Part shown: in pieces, positions 36,833 to 47,723 of the stretch | Position numbering within the stretch: position 1 is the stretch's first letter | Layout: every line of letters begins with the position of its first letter | Assembly (NCBI GenBank): GCA_902558585.1 | Contig: CACEEO010000002.1 | Coordinates: 1 to 64,000 of the forward strand | Length of the DNA: 64,000 nucleotides | Reading direction: 5' to 3' | Source of the DNA: an uncultured Pelagibacteraceae bacterium | Lineage (GTDB): Bacteria; Pseudomonadota; Alphaproteobacteria; Pelagibacterales; Pelagibacteraceae | Translations under genes and position numbers: made by a program | The notes under the pieces: model-generated | Databases searched by the model: none | Told to the model about the DNA's origin: nothing | What the model saw: the letters and a program-made list of their open reading frames with translations, nothing else

Positions 36833-38164
36833 TTATTTAATTTTTTTCGTAATCATGTTCACGCATTTATATAGCAGAGCTTTGTTTTCACTTTCTCCCA
36901 TTACTCTTATTTTAGATTCTGTTCCTGATTTTCTTACTAAAATTCTTCCTTTACCTTTAATTAATTTATCTGCATTTTTAATAATTTTTTTTATCTCTGG
37001 TTTGTTAATAATATTTTTATCTTTTACTTCGATATTTTCTAAAAGCTGAGGTGTTTTCTTAAATTGTTCAAAAAATTCACTTGCCTTTTTCCCTTTTCTT
37101 AAAGCAAAAAGAGCTTCTAAAGCTACTAGCAAACCATCTCCTGTAGTTGCAAATTTACCTAAAATAATATGTCCCGATTGTTCACCACCTAAATTAAAAT
37201 TATATTTTTGCATTTTTTCTTTCACATATCTATCTCCAACATTTGCCCTTAAAAATTTAATTCCTTTTGATTTGAAATATTTTTCTAACCCATAATTTGA
37301 CATTAATGTTCCAACAACTCCCCCTTTTAACATTTTTTTATTTTTCCATCTTGTTGCTAAAGCAGCTATAATTTGATCTCCATCTATTATATTGCTTTTT
37401 TCATCACACATTATAATCCTGTCAGCATCTCCATCTAAAGATATTCCGATATGTGCTTTATATTTTTTTACAGCAGATCTAATGTTTCTTGGAAAAGTTG
37501 ATCCACACTTTTTATTAATATTTAAACCATTTGGCTTAACACCTATTGCTATGACTTTAGCTCCTAATGATTTCAATAATTCAGGCCCTGCCTTATAACC
37601 AGCACCATTTGCACAATCGATTACTATTCTTAGTCCTCTTAAATTGAACTCTTTTGTGAAATTTTTTTTTAATATTTTAATATATTTTTTAGTACCTATT
37701 TCTAATCTTTTAACTCTTCCTAATTTTTCAGAATGTGAAAAGTTTTTTGAGATTTTTTTATCTATAAGTTCCTCAATTTTTTTTTCTATTTTATCTGATA
37801 ATTTCATTCCATCAGGACCAAACAATTTCAAACCATTATCAAAATGTGGATTGTGAGAGGCAGTGATCATTATACCCATATTAGCCTTCATTTCTTTTGT
37901 TAGCATAGCCAACCCGTTAGTTGGTAAGGGTCCTAAGGTATAAACGTGCATGCCAGCTGAAGCTAAACCTGAAACAAGAGCTGGCTCAAGTGTATATCCT
38001 GACAATCTCGTATCTTTTGCAATTATTGCTGTTTGTTTTCTTTTTTTTTGTGATTTAAAGTATTTTCCACTAGCAAGTCCAAATTTAAAGAACATATCTC
38101 CATTTATAAGTTTACTATTTACCGCTCCTCTTATTCCATCTGTTCCAAAATATTTTTTTGTCAT
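36833..38164 (-). CDS. glmM: Phosphoglucosamine mutase
   Basis: YFGTDGIRGAVN, GIMITASHNPHFDNGLK, SLDGDADR. Confidence 0.96.
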   Translation of the reverse strand: MTKKYFGTDGIRGAVNSKLINGDMFFKFGLASGKYFKSQKKRKQTAIIAKDTRLSGYTLEPALVSGLASAGMHVYTLGPLPTNGLAMLTKEMKANMGIMITASHNPHFDNGLKLFGPDGMKLSDKIEKKIEELIDKKISKNFSHSEKLGRVKRLEIGTKKYIKILKKNFTKEFNLRGLRIVIDCANGAGYKAGPELLKSLGAKVIAIGVKPNGLNINKKCGSTFPRNIRSAVKKYKAHIGISLDGDADRIIMCDEKSNIIDGDQIIAALATRWKNKKMLKGGVVGTLMSNYGLEKYFKSKGIKFLRANVGDRYVKEKMQKYNFNLGGEQSGHIILGKFATTGDGLLVALEALFALRKGKKASEFFEQFKKTPQLLENIEVKDKNIINKPEIKKIIKNADKLIKGKGRILVRKSGTESKIRVMGESENKALLYKCVNMITKKIK

Positions 38165-39216
38165 TAATTTTTGACTATCTCGTTAAAAACTTTAATACCT
38201 TGCTTAACTTCATTAACATCATGAATTCTTAAAATCTGAATTCCTTGCATTAAAAGATATATTGAAGAGGCCATAGTTCCACCGATCCTTGTTTTGCTAT
38301 CATTTTTTTTTGATATATCTTTAATAAATCTTTTTCTTGAATTCCCTACTAGTATAGGAAAACCTAATGAATGAAAAATAGAAATACCTCTTATAAGATT
38401 CATATTATGTTTCAAATTTTTTCCAAATCCAATTCCAGGATCTAAAATTATATTATTGTGTTTAATACCCTTAGATCGTATTAACTTAATCTTATCTTCA
38501 AAATAATCATATATATCTAACAATTCATTTTTATATTTTGCTTTCTTTTGCATATTTTCTGGTGTCCCAACTGAATGCTGTACTACAAATGGAATTTTAT
38601 ACTTTTTTAAAATATTTATTGTTTTGGGATCATAATTTAATCCTGAAACATCATTAATAAGCTTAACTCCCATTCTAATACCATTTTCCATAATTGTTGA
38701 CTTTCTTGTGTCTAAAGATATTGGTATTTTTTTTACAATTAATTTTAATATTTTATTAATTCTATTCCATTCTTGCTTTTCATTTACAGGCTTAGATCCT
38801 GGTCTTGTAGACTCTCCACCAACATCTATTATAGATGCACCACTTTTGTATAAACTAATGGCATGAGTGATGCCCTTATTTTTTTTATTAAATTTTCCTC
38901 CATCCGAAAAACTGTCGGGTGTAAGATTTAATACTCCCAAAATATTTGGAATTTTGCTAAAATTAAAATTTGAAAAATTAATTTTCTTTGATTTAATTTT
39001 ATTTATATCTGCATTTACTTTTTTTTTTAATTTTTTTGGTAATAGTTTAATTTTATTTATAGAAATTATTCTTTTTGTTTTTCTAGTTATAATTTCAACA
39101 TGATCAAAAGATATTTCTTGAATGTGATGTAAAGGAATTGATTTTTTTTTATTTACTAAAATTTTTGATTGATTACCAAAATAGAAATTACACGCTCTTG
39201 TGTAATATCTTTGCAT
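38164..39216 (-). CDS. folP: Dihydropteroate synthase with about 90-aa N-terminal extension
   Basis: NILGVLNLTPDSFSDGGKF, DVGGESTRPGSKPV. Confidence 0.93.
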   Translation of the reverse strand: MQRYYTRACNFYFGNQSKILVNKKKSIPLHHIQEISFDHVEIITRKTKRIISINKIKLLPKKLKKKVNADINKIKSKKINFSNFNFSKIPNILGVLNLTPDSFSDGGKFNKKNKGITHAISLYKSGASIIDVGGESTRPGSKPVNEKQEWNRINKILKLIVKKIPISLDTRKSTIMENGIRMGVKLINDVSGLNYDPKTINILKKYKIPFVVQHSVGTPENMQKKAKYKNELLDIYDYFEDKIKLIRSKGIKHNNIILDPGIGFGKNLKHNMNLIRGISIFHSLGFPILVGNSRKRFIKDISKKNDSKTRIGGTMASSIYLLMQGIQILRIHDVNEVKQGIKVFNEIVKN

Positions 39217-39222
39217 TATTTA

Positions 39223-41130
39223 CTAGTGAACAATTTTAGGTTTCAAACCCATAGCACCCAAAGCTGAGTCTTGATCATCTTTTGATTCTGGATTATCTAA
39301 AACTTTATCTTTAGGATATAGATTTTTATTTATTATATTCTCTATTTCTTCGCCAGTTAATGTTTCGTAAGTTATTAGAGCCTTAGCAATTTTGTGTAAA
39401 TCATCTATTTTTTCTGTCAAAATTTTCTTAGCTTGGTTATATCCTTCATCAACAAGTTTTCTTATTTCTTTATCAATTTTTTGAGCAACTTCCTCTGAAA
39501 CAGATTGAGTTTGGGTAACCGATCTTCCTAAAAATACTTCCTCTTGATTTTCTCCATATTCTACTGGCCCCATCTCTTCACTCATACCATATTTTGTCAC
39601 CATAGCTCTTGCAAGTTGTGTGGCTTGGTTAATATCTGAACCGCTTCCACCACCTGCTCCTGTAGATATATTATCTTTTCCAAAGATTAATTCCTCAGCA
39701 ACTCTACCTCCAAAACAAACCGCCAGTCTTGCCTTAAGATATTTTATTGAATAACCATGTTTATCTCTCTCAGGTAAATTCATGACCATTCCAAGTGCTC
39801 TTCCCCTAGGTATAATGGTAGCTTTATGTATTGGGTCGTAGCTAGGCATATTAAATGAGACTAATGCGTGTCCTCCTTCATGATATGCTGTAAGTTTTTT
39901 CTCATCTTCAGTCATGACCATTGATCGTCTTTCAGCACCCATCATTACTTTATCTTTTGCTTCTTCAAATTCTAACAGAGTTACAATTCTTTTGTTCTTT
40001 CTTGCTGCTAGCAAAGCTGCTTCATTAACAAGATTTGCTAGATCGGCTCCTGAAAAACCTGGTGTACCTCTTGCAATTGTTCTTAAATTAACATCTGGAG
40101 CCATTTTTATTTTTTTTACATGAACTTTTAAAATTTTCTCTCTTCCAATAATATCTGGATTTGAAACCACTACCTGTCTATCAAATCTTCCTGGTCTCAA
40201 TAAAGCTGGATCAAGTACATCTGGTCTGTTTGTTGCTGCTATAATAATGACACCTTCATTTGTATCAAAACCATCCATTTCAACTAATAACTGGTTTAAA
40301 GTTTGTTCTCTTTCATCATTACCCCCACCTAAACCAGCTCCTCTACTTCTTCCAACTGCATCAATTTCGTCAATAAAAATTATACATGGAGAATTTTTTT
40401 TACCTTGTTCAAACATGTCTCTAACTCTAGATGCTCCTACTCCAACAAACATCTCGACAAAATCTGAACCTGAAATAGTGAAAAACGGAACTCCTGCTTC
40501 ACCTGCAATAGCTCTAGCTAATAAAGTTTTACCTGTTCCCGGAGGGCCAACAAGCAATGCTCCTCTTGGAATTTTTCCACCCAACCTACTAAATTTTTTC
40601 GGATCTTTTAAGAATTCTACTATCTCTTCTACTTCTTCTTTAGCTTCTTCTACACCAGCAACATCGTTAAACGTAACTTTACCTTTTAGTTCATTCATCA
40701 TTTTTGCTTTTGATTTCCCAAAGCCCATCGCTCCACCTTTTCCGCCCTGCATTTGTCTCATGAAGAAAATCCATACTGCAATCAGTAATAACATAGGGAA
40801 CCATGAAAGAAGGACACCAAACAATGAAGGCATTTTTTCCTCTAAAGGTGCTGCAGAAATACTTACTCCTTTTTCAGATAATTTTTCTATAAGATTTGGA
40901 TCATTAGGAGCATATGTTGAAAAAGAATTTCCATTTGAATAAACACCTTTAATGTTATTTCCTTGGATTTCAACTTTAAGAACTTCGCCGTTTTCAACTG
41001 AATTCAAAAAATCAGAAAATATTATTTGATTTCCTCCTCTAATATTAGACTGAGGATTTTTAAACATATTATATAGGCCTATAGTTAAAAAAACTATAAT
41101 CCCCCACATTGCTAGATTTTTTAAATTCAT
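39223..41130 (-). CDS. ftsH: ATP-dependent zinc metalloprotease FtsH
   Basis: [29 protein letters not shown] zinc motif. Confidence 0.97.
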   Translation of the reverse strand: MNLKNLAMWGIIVFLTIGLYNMFKNPQSNIRGGNQIIFSDFLNSVENGEVLKVEIQGNNIKGVYSNGNSFSTYAPNDPNLIEKLSEKGVSISAAPLEEKMPSLFGVLLSWFPMLLLIAVWIFFMRQMQGGKGGAMGFGKSKAKMMNELKGKVTFNDVAGVEEAKEEVEEIVEFLKDPKKFSRLGGKIPRGALLVGPPGTGKTLLARAIAGEAGVPFFTISGSDFVEMFVGVGASRVRDMFEQGKKNSPCIIFIDEIDAVGRSRGAGLGGGNDEREQTLNQLLVEMDGFDTNEGVIIIAATNRPDVLDPALLRPGRFDRQVVVSNPDIIGREKILKVHVKKIKMAPDVNLRTIARGTPGFSGADLANLVNEAALLAARKNKRIVTLLEFEEAKDKVMMGAERRSMVMTEDEKKLTAYHEGGHALVSFNMPSYDPIHKATIIPRGRALGMVMNLPERDKHGYSIKYLKARLAVCFGGRVAEELIFGKDNISTGAGGGSGSDINQATQLARAMVTKYGMSEEMGPVEYGENQEEVFLGRSVTQTQSVSEEVAQKIDKEIRKLVDEGYNQAKKILTEKIDDLHKIAKALITYETLTGEEIENIINKNLYPKDKVLDNPESKDDQDSALGAMGLKPKIVH

Positions 41131-41193
41131 AAGTTTAAAATAAGAATTATTATTGAATTAACAAGTGACAAAATATCAGTTATTTCATCAACT

Positions 41194-42222
41194 TTAACGC
41201 TCTTTTGATACTATAACTGAGCTATTTACCTTTTTTATTACACAGTTTCCTAAAGTGGTCATGAATGAGTTATAATTTTTAATTTTATAAATTAAGTTAT
41301 CAATTTTTTTTCCTCTTACTGGGTAGTATTTTTTACCAACAGCTTTTAACACTTCTGTTAGAGACCTAAAAACTACTTCTTCTGGTTGAAGAAAAAAATT
41401 TTTATTCAAAATAACAAACTTATTAATATTTGAAATTGTTGAATTGTCTTTTAAATTTTTTTCTACAAAGTATTTAACTGACTCGTTAGCAAATCTTAAA
41501 TTTTTAATCGTTAGATTAAATTTATCATTATCCAATCCCTCTAATTCCAAGTTTTTTATAAAATTTCTAATTTTTACTCTTTTAAATTCATCATTTTTAT
41601 TCGAGGGATCTTCAACATAATTTTTAAAAACTTTTTTGGTAATATGCTCTAAATTTTTTTTAGAGAATTTTAACAAAGGTCTTATCAAGTTAATATTTTG
41701 TAGGTTGGTTCTTTGATCAAATGACACCATGCCATTTAAACCACTGCCTCTTAAAATTCTAATAAAAAAATTCTCTATCAAATCATCCTTATGATGACCT
41801 AATAAAATATTATTTATTTTTAATTTTTTTGCTTTGTTTATCATCAGTGCATATCTTTTATCTCTTGCAATAGATTGGATGTTGCTTTTTGGTTTTTTTC
41901 CAACCCAGGTTAAAACCTCAAGATTAGTAGACAATTTTTTTAGAAGCAATTTTACAAATTTTGCCTCTTTTGTTGAATTATTTCTAAGTTTGTGATCAAC
42001 GTGAAAATATTTTACTTTTAGATGTTTTTTAATTGAATAAATTTTTGATAAAAAACATAAAGCTAGACTGTCTGGTCCACCAGAAACCGCAACTATAAAA
42101 TCCTCGTTTAATTTAAGATTTTTTTCAAATTTTTTATAAATTTTAGAAGTTTGTTTATCTTTTAATTGATTTAATAAAAACTTATGAGTCTTGTTTGATG
42201 CATTCAAATTTTTTGGACTCAT
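41194..42222 (-). CDS. tilS: tRNA(Ile)-lysidine synthase
   Basis: VAVSGGPDSLALCFLSK, LGHHKDDLIENFFIRILRGSGLNGM. Confidence 0.94.
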   Translation of the reverse strand: MSPKNLNASNKTHKFLLNQLKDKQTSKIYKKFEKNLKLNEDFIVAVSGGPDSLALCFLSKIYSIKKHLKVKYFHVDHKLRNNSTKEAKFVKLLLKKLSTNLEVLTWVGKKPKSNIQSIARDKRYALMINKAKKLKINNILLGHHKDDLIENFFIRILRGSGLNGMVSFDQRTNLQNINLIRPLLKFSKKNLEHITKKVFKNYVEDPSNKNDEFKRVKIRNFIKNLELEGLDNDKFNLTIKNLRFANESVKYFVEKNLKDNSTISNINKFVILNKNFFLQPEEVVFRSLTEVLKAVGKKYYPVRGKKIDNLIYKIKNYNSFMTTLGNCVIKKVNSSVIVSKER

Positions 42223-43189
42223 ATTTTGCTTTTTGTATTACAGACTGATTTGCATTAGGATATTGTAATTCTACACCATTAATCATTTTACATCCTTGAT
42301 CTTTTTCACCAATTTGAACCATAGATACTCCAAGTTTTAATAGATTAATTGGAGCTTTTTTTCCTTTAGGATATTTTTGGTAACCCTCTAAATAAGCAGA
42401 AGCTGCATCAGTATATAATTGTCTTATTCTAAATGTTTCTGCGTACCAATATTGCGCGCTACCAGCTAACTCATGATCAGGATTAGATAGAACAAATTCC
42501 CTAAATGCTCTTTCTGCTGTGCTATAGTCTCCAACTTTTAAAAAACTTGTTGCAAATTCATATTGCTTATCTGCATCTAAATCTTGAGGAAGTATTTTTT
42601 CTTCAGACTGAAAAGTTTCTGTTACAATTGAAGCTGTAGTATCTACAGATTGAATTTGTTGTGAAGTTTCGTTTGTCTCTGTATCTTTATATGAAATTGT
42701 TCCTAAATCTTGGGGCTGTGAACTACCAGGTAAAACTTTTTGTTCATCAGTCTTTGGTTTTGAACTTAATTGATTTTCTTCGCTACTTATATTTCCAGAG
42801 CTAATGTTTGTCTCTATATCTTGAAATCTTATTTGGTTATCTGCTTGAATTTTTGAAACACGGGTAGATAATTTATCCAACTTAAAATTTATTTCTTCAA
42901 ATTTATTAGTGAGTTCTCTAAACTGATCCTCAACTTCTGACAATTTTAATAAATGTCTAGTTAAAACATCTTCTGAGTTTTGGTCCAAGTTTGAAACCGA
43001 ACTATCATTAGAACTTGCTTTTACTTCTATAGATCCAGAATAAACTGCTCTTTCAAGTGTTTTAAGATCATTTTTTATTATTTCTAATGTTTCATAGATA
43101 TTATGATTATCTGCAAAACAAATATTAATAAAAAACAAGTTTAAGATTAAAAATAATTTTAAAATTACCAATTTAAATACAAGCATCAT
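42182..43189 (-). CDS. cpoB: Tol-Pal system protein YbgF/CpoB
   Basis: Coiled-coil N-term plus TPR: KQYEFATSFLKVGDYSTAERAFREFV...SAQYWYAE; downstream of pal. Confidence 0.9.
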   Translation of the reverse strand: MMLVFKLVILKLFLILNLFFINICFADNHNIYETLEIIKNDLKTLERAVYSGSIEVKASSNDSSVSNLDQNSEDVLTRHLLKLSEVEDQFRELTNKFEEINFKLDKLSTRVSKIQADNQIRFQDIETNISSGNISSEENQLSSKPKTDEQKVLPGSSQPQDLGTISYKDTETNETSQQIQSVDTTASIVTETFQSEEKILPQDLDADKQYEFATSFLKVGDYSTAERAFREFVLSNPDHELAGSAQYWYAETFRIRQLYTDAASAYLEGYQKYPKGKKAPINLLKLGVSMVQIGEKDQGCKMINGVELQYPNANQSVIQKAKYESKKFECIKQDS

Positions 43190-43219
43190 TTAAATTAGAT
43201 TTATGATTATAAAAATGGC

Positions 43220-43260
43220 AAAAAAAAGACCCTAAAGCCTTTAATGGATTTAGGGTCTTA
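43220..43260 (-). terminator. Intrinsic terminator downstream of pal
   Basis: Minus strand TAAGACCCTAAA-N12-TTTAGGGTCTTTTTTTTGCC: 11-bp stem and T8 tail. Confidence 0.85.
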
Positions 43261-43272
43261 AATTTTAAACAA

Positions 43273-43767
43273 TTAATTTGCTTTAACAGTTACTGATCTT
43301 CTGTTTTTTGACCAAGCTAATGGGTTTGAGCCAGAATCAACAGGTCTCTCTTTACCATAACTTAAAACAGTTATTCTGTCTGATGATATACCATAAGTCA
43401 TTAAATAATCTTTAGCTGCGTTAGCTCTTCTTTCACCAAGAGCCAAGTTATATTCTCTTGTTCCTCTTTCGTCAGCATGACCTTCAAGAACTACATTTAT
43501 ATTTGGATTCTTTCTTAACCAAGCTGCTTGGGCTCTTAAAGTTTCTCTTGATGCAGTTGTTAAAATCGACTCATTTGTTGCAAAGAAAACTCTATCTGGA
43601 ACACCGTCAGCTAAATATTCAACTGTGTCTGTTCCTGTGTAAACATCACCTTGCATTTGACCTGTAATAATGTCTGTTGCCACTTCTTTTTTAGTTGCAC
43701 ATGCAGATAGCACTAGGCAAGCTGCTAATACTAAAAGTGTGTTTTTTAAAATTTTGTTTAGTCTCAT
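43273..43767 (-). CDS. pal: Peptidoglycan-associated lipoprotein
   Basis: Lipobox LAACLVLSACATK; GHADERGTREYNLALGERRA. Start moved to MRLNKILKN (43767). Confidence 0.95.
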   Translation of the reverse strand: MRLNKILKNTLLVLAACLVLSACATKKEVATDIITGQMQGDVYTGTDTVEYLADGVPDRVFFATNESILTTASRETLRAQAAWLRKNPNINVVLEGHADERGTREYNLALGERRANAAKDYLMTYGISSDRITVLSYGKERPVDSGSNPLAWSKNRRSVTVKAN

Positions 43768-43864
43768 TAAATTGCTCCTTGCTGCTAATTTCAATTTCTT
43801 AACTTTTTCACAACTAAATAGAGGTTTCAAGTCTAAAAATCAAGAAATTTACAAAAATTAATCT

Positions 43865-45205
43865 TTAATTACTTAATAAAGATGACCATGATGGGTCTGA
43901 AGCATCTGTTGGTGTCTTTATTTGACGCTCATTATAACCCGTTAAATCTATAGACCACAATTTTGCAGAAAAGCCTTCTCCTTTGGAGTTAGTTTTTGTC
44001 TCTCTGTAAAATATTAATACTCTTCCATTTGGAGACCAAGAAGGCGCCTCTTGATAGTAATTTTCAGTTAACAATCTTTCACCACTACCATCGGTTCTCA
44101 TTACGCCTATATAAAATTTACCTTTATGTAATTTTGTAAATGCAATTAAATCTCCTCTCGGAGACCATACAGGTGTTCCATATAAACCGTTACCAAAAGA
44201 AATTCTTTTTACATCACTTCCATCATTCTTCATTACATAAATTTGCTGATAACCACTTCTATCAGAATTAAATGTAATATATTTTCCATCAGGAGAATAA
44301 GATGGAGAAGTGTCAATTGATTGGTGATTGGTAATTTTTTCAACAATTCTATTTTCTAAATCCATTGTGTAAATATCTGACTTTCCATCTTTAGCAAAAC
44401 TCATAATTATTTTTTTACCGTCAGGTGAAAAACGTGGTGCAAATGTCATTCCAGGAAAATCTCCAACTACCTCTTGTGTACCAGTTTCTATATCTAATAA
44501 ATAAACCCTAGGCATATTTTTAAAGTAAGACAAATAGGTTACCATTTGACTTGCTGGATTAAATCGTGGTGTTAAGACTAACTCATTCCCCAATGTCAAA
44601 AATTTATTATTAGCTCCGTCTTGATCCATGATTGCTAATTTTTTTATTCTTTGTGTTTTTGGTCCTTCTTCTGAGACATAAATTATTCTTGTATCAAAAT
44701 AACCTTTTTCTCCCGTCAACCTTTCATAAACTTTATCAGAAATAATATGTCCTACTCTTCTCCAATTGTTAGGGACTGTGGTAAAAGCTAAAGCCATCAT
44801 TTCTTTAGCGGCTAAAACGTCCCATAATCGAAACTCAACTCTTAATTTATCATCAACATAATTTACTTTGCCAGTAATAAGTGCTTGAGCTTTAATTAAA
44901 TTCCAATCTTCAAATCTTGGTTTTAAATTTGCAATATCAGGAGCTTGTAAAAAAGCCTTTTTATCAAGAGGGTTGAATAATCCTGAAGTCCTCAAATTGT
45001 TCTCAACAATCTTTGATATTTCAGAACCAATATTTTCTTTTTTTAGTATTTTTTCAAAACCTTTTCTAGATTTTTCATCGATTGATAGGGGGGAAACTGC
45101 TAATGGAAGTGGATTTAAATTTCCCCGAGTTATATCAACTTCTATTAAAGCATTTGCATTTATAGGTATTAATATAAATAATAAAATTAAAATTTTTTTT
45201 GTCAT
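43865..45205 (-). CDS. tolB: Tol-Pal system beta-propeller TolB
   Basis: WD40-like repeats [51 protein letters not shown]. Confidence 0.95.
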   Translation of the reverse strand: MTKKILILLFILIPINANALIEVDITRGNLNPLPLAVSPLSIDEKSRKGFEKILKKENIGSEISKIVENNLRTSGLFNPLDKKAFLQAPDIANLKPRFEDWNLIKAQALITGKVNYVDDKLRVEFRLWDVLAAKEMMALAFTTVPNNWRRVGHIISDKVYERLTGEKGYFDTRIIYVSEEGPKTQRIKKLAIMDQDGANNKFLTLGNELVLTPRFNPASQMVTYLSYFKNMPRVYLLDIETGTQEVVGDFPGMTFAPRFSPDGKKIIMSFAKDGKSDIYTMDLENRIVEKITNHQSIDTSPSYSPDGKYITFNSDRSGYQQIYVMKNDGSDVKRISFGNGLYGTPVWSPRGDLIAFTKLHKGKFYIGVMRTDGSGERLLTENYYQEAPSWSPNGRVLIFYRETKTNSKGEGFSAKLWSIDLTGYNERQIKTPTDASDPSWSSLLSN

Positions 45206-45214
45206 TTAAATATA

Positions 45215-46078
45215 TTACCCTTCTAACATCTCTCTTGCATCAAAATTTAATTGTAATTCTTTCCATCTTTCATATCCAGTTGTTGGAACTCTTAATGGTT
45301 GGCATAACTTGACAGCTCTCAAAGCACTTTCTGCTAAAACCTTATAAAATCCTTGGCCTGGTTTATTCATTCTTGCGTGGTCCAAAATTTCTGTTTTTGA
45401 TACTGTTCCGTCAGGCTTTAATTTTAACTTTATTCTTACTAAAAGATTTTCATTATATGGTAATCCTAATGGAATACTCCAACACCCAAATATTTGTGCC
45501 TTAAGAGCATCTTCTTCGCTTAGTGTAAGACCTGTATTTTCTACATTTCTTTCTTGATCTTGAGTAATGTCATCATTTGTTTTTAAAACTTCTGCACTCT
45601 CTTCTTTTGATTTATCAATTAAAGCAGCAATATTATTTGGATCAAACAAATCTTTTTTTTCAAATTCTGATACCTGTTTAACTTCATCATCTACTTTTTC
45701 AGGATTTTGTTTTTTTTCCTCTTTTGTTTCAACTTTTTTTAAAGTTTTATCTGGAAGTGGAATTGCTTCAGGTGTTTCATTCTCTATTTTTTTATTATTT
45801 TGATCAGGAGCCAGAACAGTTTTTGTTTTTGTTTTTTCTACTTTTTTTGGTGGTGCTTGTTCTGAAACAAGTTTTTTTTCTTTCTCTTTTACTTTCTCAA
45901 TTATTTTTTTGGCCTTAGGTGCAAATGGAATATTAGTTTTCTCTGCTATTTGAATTAACTCAACTGATACAATTGGCGGGATATCAAGTGGTTTCTTTGC
46001 TAAAAAAGGTAAGCTCATAGCTGTAATGAAAATTAACAAAGCATGTAAAGCTGAAGAAATAATTAAACTTCTATTCAC
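45215..46078 (-). CDS. tolA: TolA-like energy transducer (TonB/TolA C-terminal)
   Basis: N-terminal TM, long charged linker, C-term IFGCWSIPLGLPYNENLLVRIKLKL; between tolR and tolB. Confidence 0.88.
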   Translation of the reverse strand: MNRSLIISSALHALLIFITAMSLPFLAKKPLDIPPIVSVELIQIAEKTNIPFAPKAKKIIEKVKEKEKKLVSEQAPPKKVEKTKTKTVLAPDQNNKKIENETPEAIPLPDKTLKKVETKEEKKQNPEKVDDEVKQVSEFEKKDLFDPNNIAALIDKSKEESAEVLKTNDDITQDQERNVENTGLTLSEEDALKAQIFGCWSIPLGLPYNENLLVRIKLKLKPDGTVSKTEILDHARMNKPGQGFYKVLAESALRAVKLCQPLRVPTTGYERWKELQLNFDAREMLEG

Positions 46079-46083
46079 TTTAA

Positions 46084-46500
46084 TTACCTTTGTTTATATG
46101 GTTCTGAAATCAATGCTACTTTAGTAAAACCAGATCCTGATAGTAATCCCATTATTTCTAAAACTCTTCCATAATTTATAGTTTTATCACCTCTAACATA
46201 AATTCTGGTATCAGTTCTATTTTTTGAAACCGCTAAAACCTTTGCAATAATATTATCATATTCAACTTTCGCTTCTTGAATAAAAATTTCACCTTTTGCA
46301 TTAATTGAAAGTGTTAAAGGTTCTGTCTCTTCTGGCAAAGAGTCTGCTGAACTTTCTGGTAAATCAACTTGAACACCAACAGTTAACAATGGTGCTGTAA
46401 CCATAAAAATTATTAATAATACAAGCATTACATCCACAAAAGGAGTAACATTTATTTCACTCATTGGTTCTTTAGAAGAACGATTTAATTTAAATGCCAT
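46084..46500 (-). CDS. tolR: TolR (ExbD/TolR family)
   Basis: MSEINVTPFVDVMLVLLIIFMVTAPLLT. Confidence 0.95.
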   Translation of the reverse strand: MAFKLNRSSKEPMSEINVTPFVDVMLVLLIIFMVTAPLLTVGVQVDLPESSADSLPEETEPLTLSINAKGEIFIQEAKVEYDNIIAKVLAVSKNRTDTRIYVRGDKTINYGRVLEIMGLLSGSGFTKVALISEPYKQR

Positions 46501-47175
46501 TTAAATAATTGTTAAAAATCTTTTTGAAAAATTTTCTAATTTTTCTGAATATTTTTTGGCATCATTATTAAATTTATTGTATGCCACTACCGCTGGTATT
46601 GCAGCCAATAGACCAAGTGCAGTTGCAAATAAAGCTTCGGCTATTCCTGGCGCAACTATCGCAAGACTTGTGTTTCTTGAGATGGCTATAGATTGAAAAG
46701 AATTCATAATTCCCCAAACAGTGCCAAATAATCCAATAAATGGTGCTGTTGATCCTACTGTTGCCAAAAAAGTAAAACCTTTTTCAATTTTTGTCATTTG
46801 TTTTTCAATTCCAGCCTCTAAAGATGCACTCATTCTCTCACTTAAGTTGGTTCTCGTTTTTTTTTTAAGTAATCCTTCCATTGCATCTTGAAACACAAGT
46901 GACATTGGATCCTCAAGTTTACTAGGTAAACTATTGTAAAAAGTTTCAGCAGATTTAGAATTCCAAAATTTTTCTTCAAATTCTTCTGAAGTTTTAGTTA
47001 TTTTTTTAAATAAACGAAACTTTTCTATAATTACAGCCCAAGAATATATTGAGCACAATATTAAAATAATCATTACAGACTTAACAATTATGTCTGCCCT
47101 AAAAAATAAACTGAATAATGAAAAATCAGTATTTGTTCCTAATTCAACTGCTTTTGCTGCTATATCTGCTTCCAT
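46501..47175 (-). CDS. tolQ: TolQ (MotA/TolQ/ExbB family)
   Basis: FLATVGSTAPFIGLFGTVWGIMNSFQSI. Confidence 0.95.
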   Translation of the reverse strand: MEADIAAKAVELGTNTDFSLFSLFFRADIIVKSVMIILILCSIYSWAVIIEKFRLFKKITKTSEEFEEKFWNSKSAETFYNSLPSKLEDPMSLVFQDAMEGLLKKKTRTNLSERMSASLEAGIEKQMTKIEKGFTFLATVGSTAPFIGLFGTVWGIMNSFQSIAISRNTSLAIVAPGIAEALFATALGLLAAIPAVVAYNKFNNDAKKYSEKLENFSKRFLTII

Positions 47176-47228
47176 GCTTACTCATCACACGTAAATGTGT
47201 CATGATTTTGTCTATTAATTTAAATTGA

Positions 47229-47723
47229 TTATTCCTCTTTTTGATAAGTTTCGTAGAAAAAACTAGCTATTAGAATAGCATCTGCCTTGTTATTATCTTT
47301 CTTTTTTGACAATTGCGATGAAAAATATGGAAAAATTTCTATAGCTCTTGTTCTGCTCGCGTCTTTTTCTGAATTAATAAGGTTAAAATATTTTTTCCAC
47401 TTAGCAGGCCTAACATAATAAACAGGTAAATGCATTGCACTACATATCCCTTTTAAAATACCAAAAGATTGGCCAAAATTAAACATACTAGTAACGCCTT
47501 GGCCAGGCATTGCAGAAACTTGTTCAATTACAACCTTTATATTTTTTTTATCAAATTTGATTACCCTTTCACTAATTTCATTAAATATTTGAGGACCATT
47601 TACTTGTCGCTTATTCTTCTTGCCATCTGTCATAGTTGGCATTTCAATAACGTCTATTATTACACCGTCCTGAAAAAAACAAATAGATCCTGAGATACCT
47701 GGATCAATTCCAATAATCATCAT
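47229..47723 (-). CDS. RuvC-like Holliday junction resolvase, phage-type subfamily
   Basis: IGIDPGISGSICFF, VVIEQVSAMPGQGVTSMFNFGQSFGILKG, RPAKWKKYFNL, KDNNKADAILIA. Confidence 0.85.
   Translation of the reverse strand: MMIIGIDPGISGSICFFQDGVIIDVIEMPTMTDGKKNKRQVNGPQIFNEISERVIKFDKKNIKVVIEQVSAMPGQGVTSMFNFGQSFGILKGICSAMHLPVYYVRPAKWKKYFNLINSEKDASRTRAIEIFPYFSSQLSKKKDNNKADAILIASFFYETYQKEE

Noticed and set aside
40247-40942. 231-aa plus-strand ORF
   Set aside because: Fully antisense to the strongly conserved ftsH coding sequence; Ser/Pro-rich shadow ORF
47176-47228. ACAC/GTGT mini-hairpin between ruvC-like gene and tolQ
   Set aside because: Four-bp stem, no supporting context
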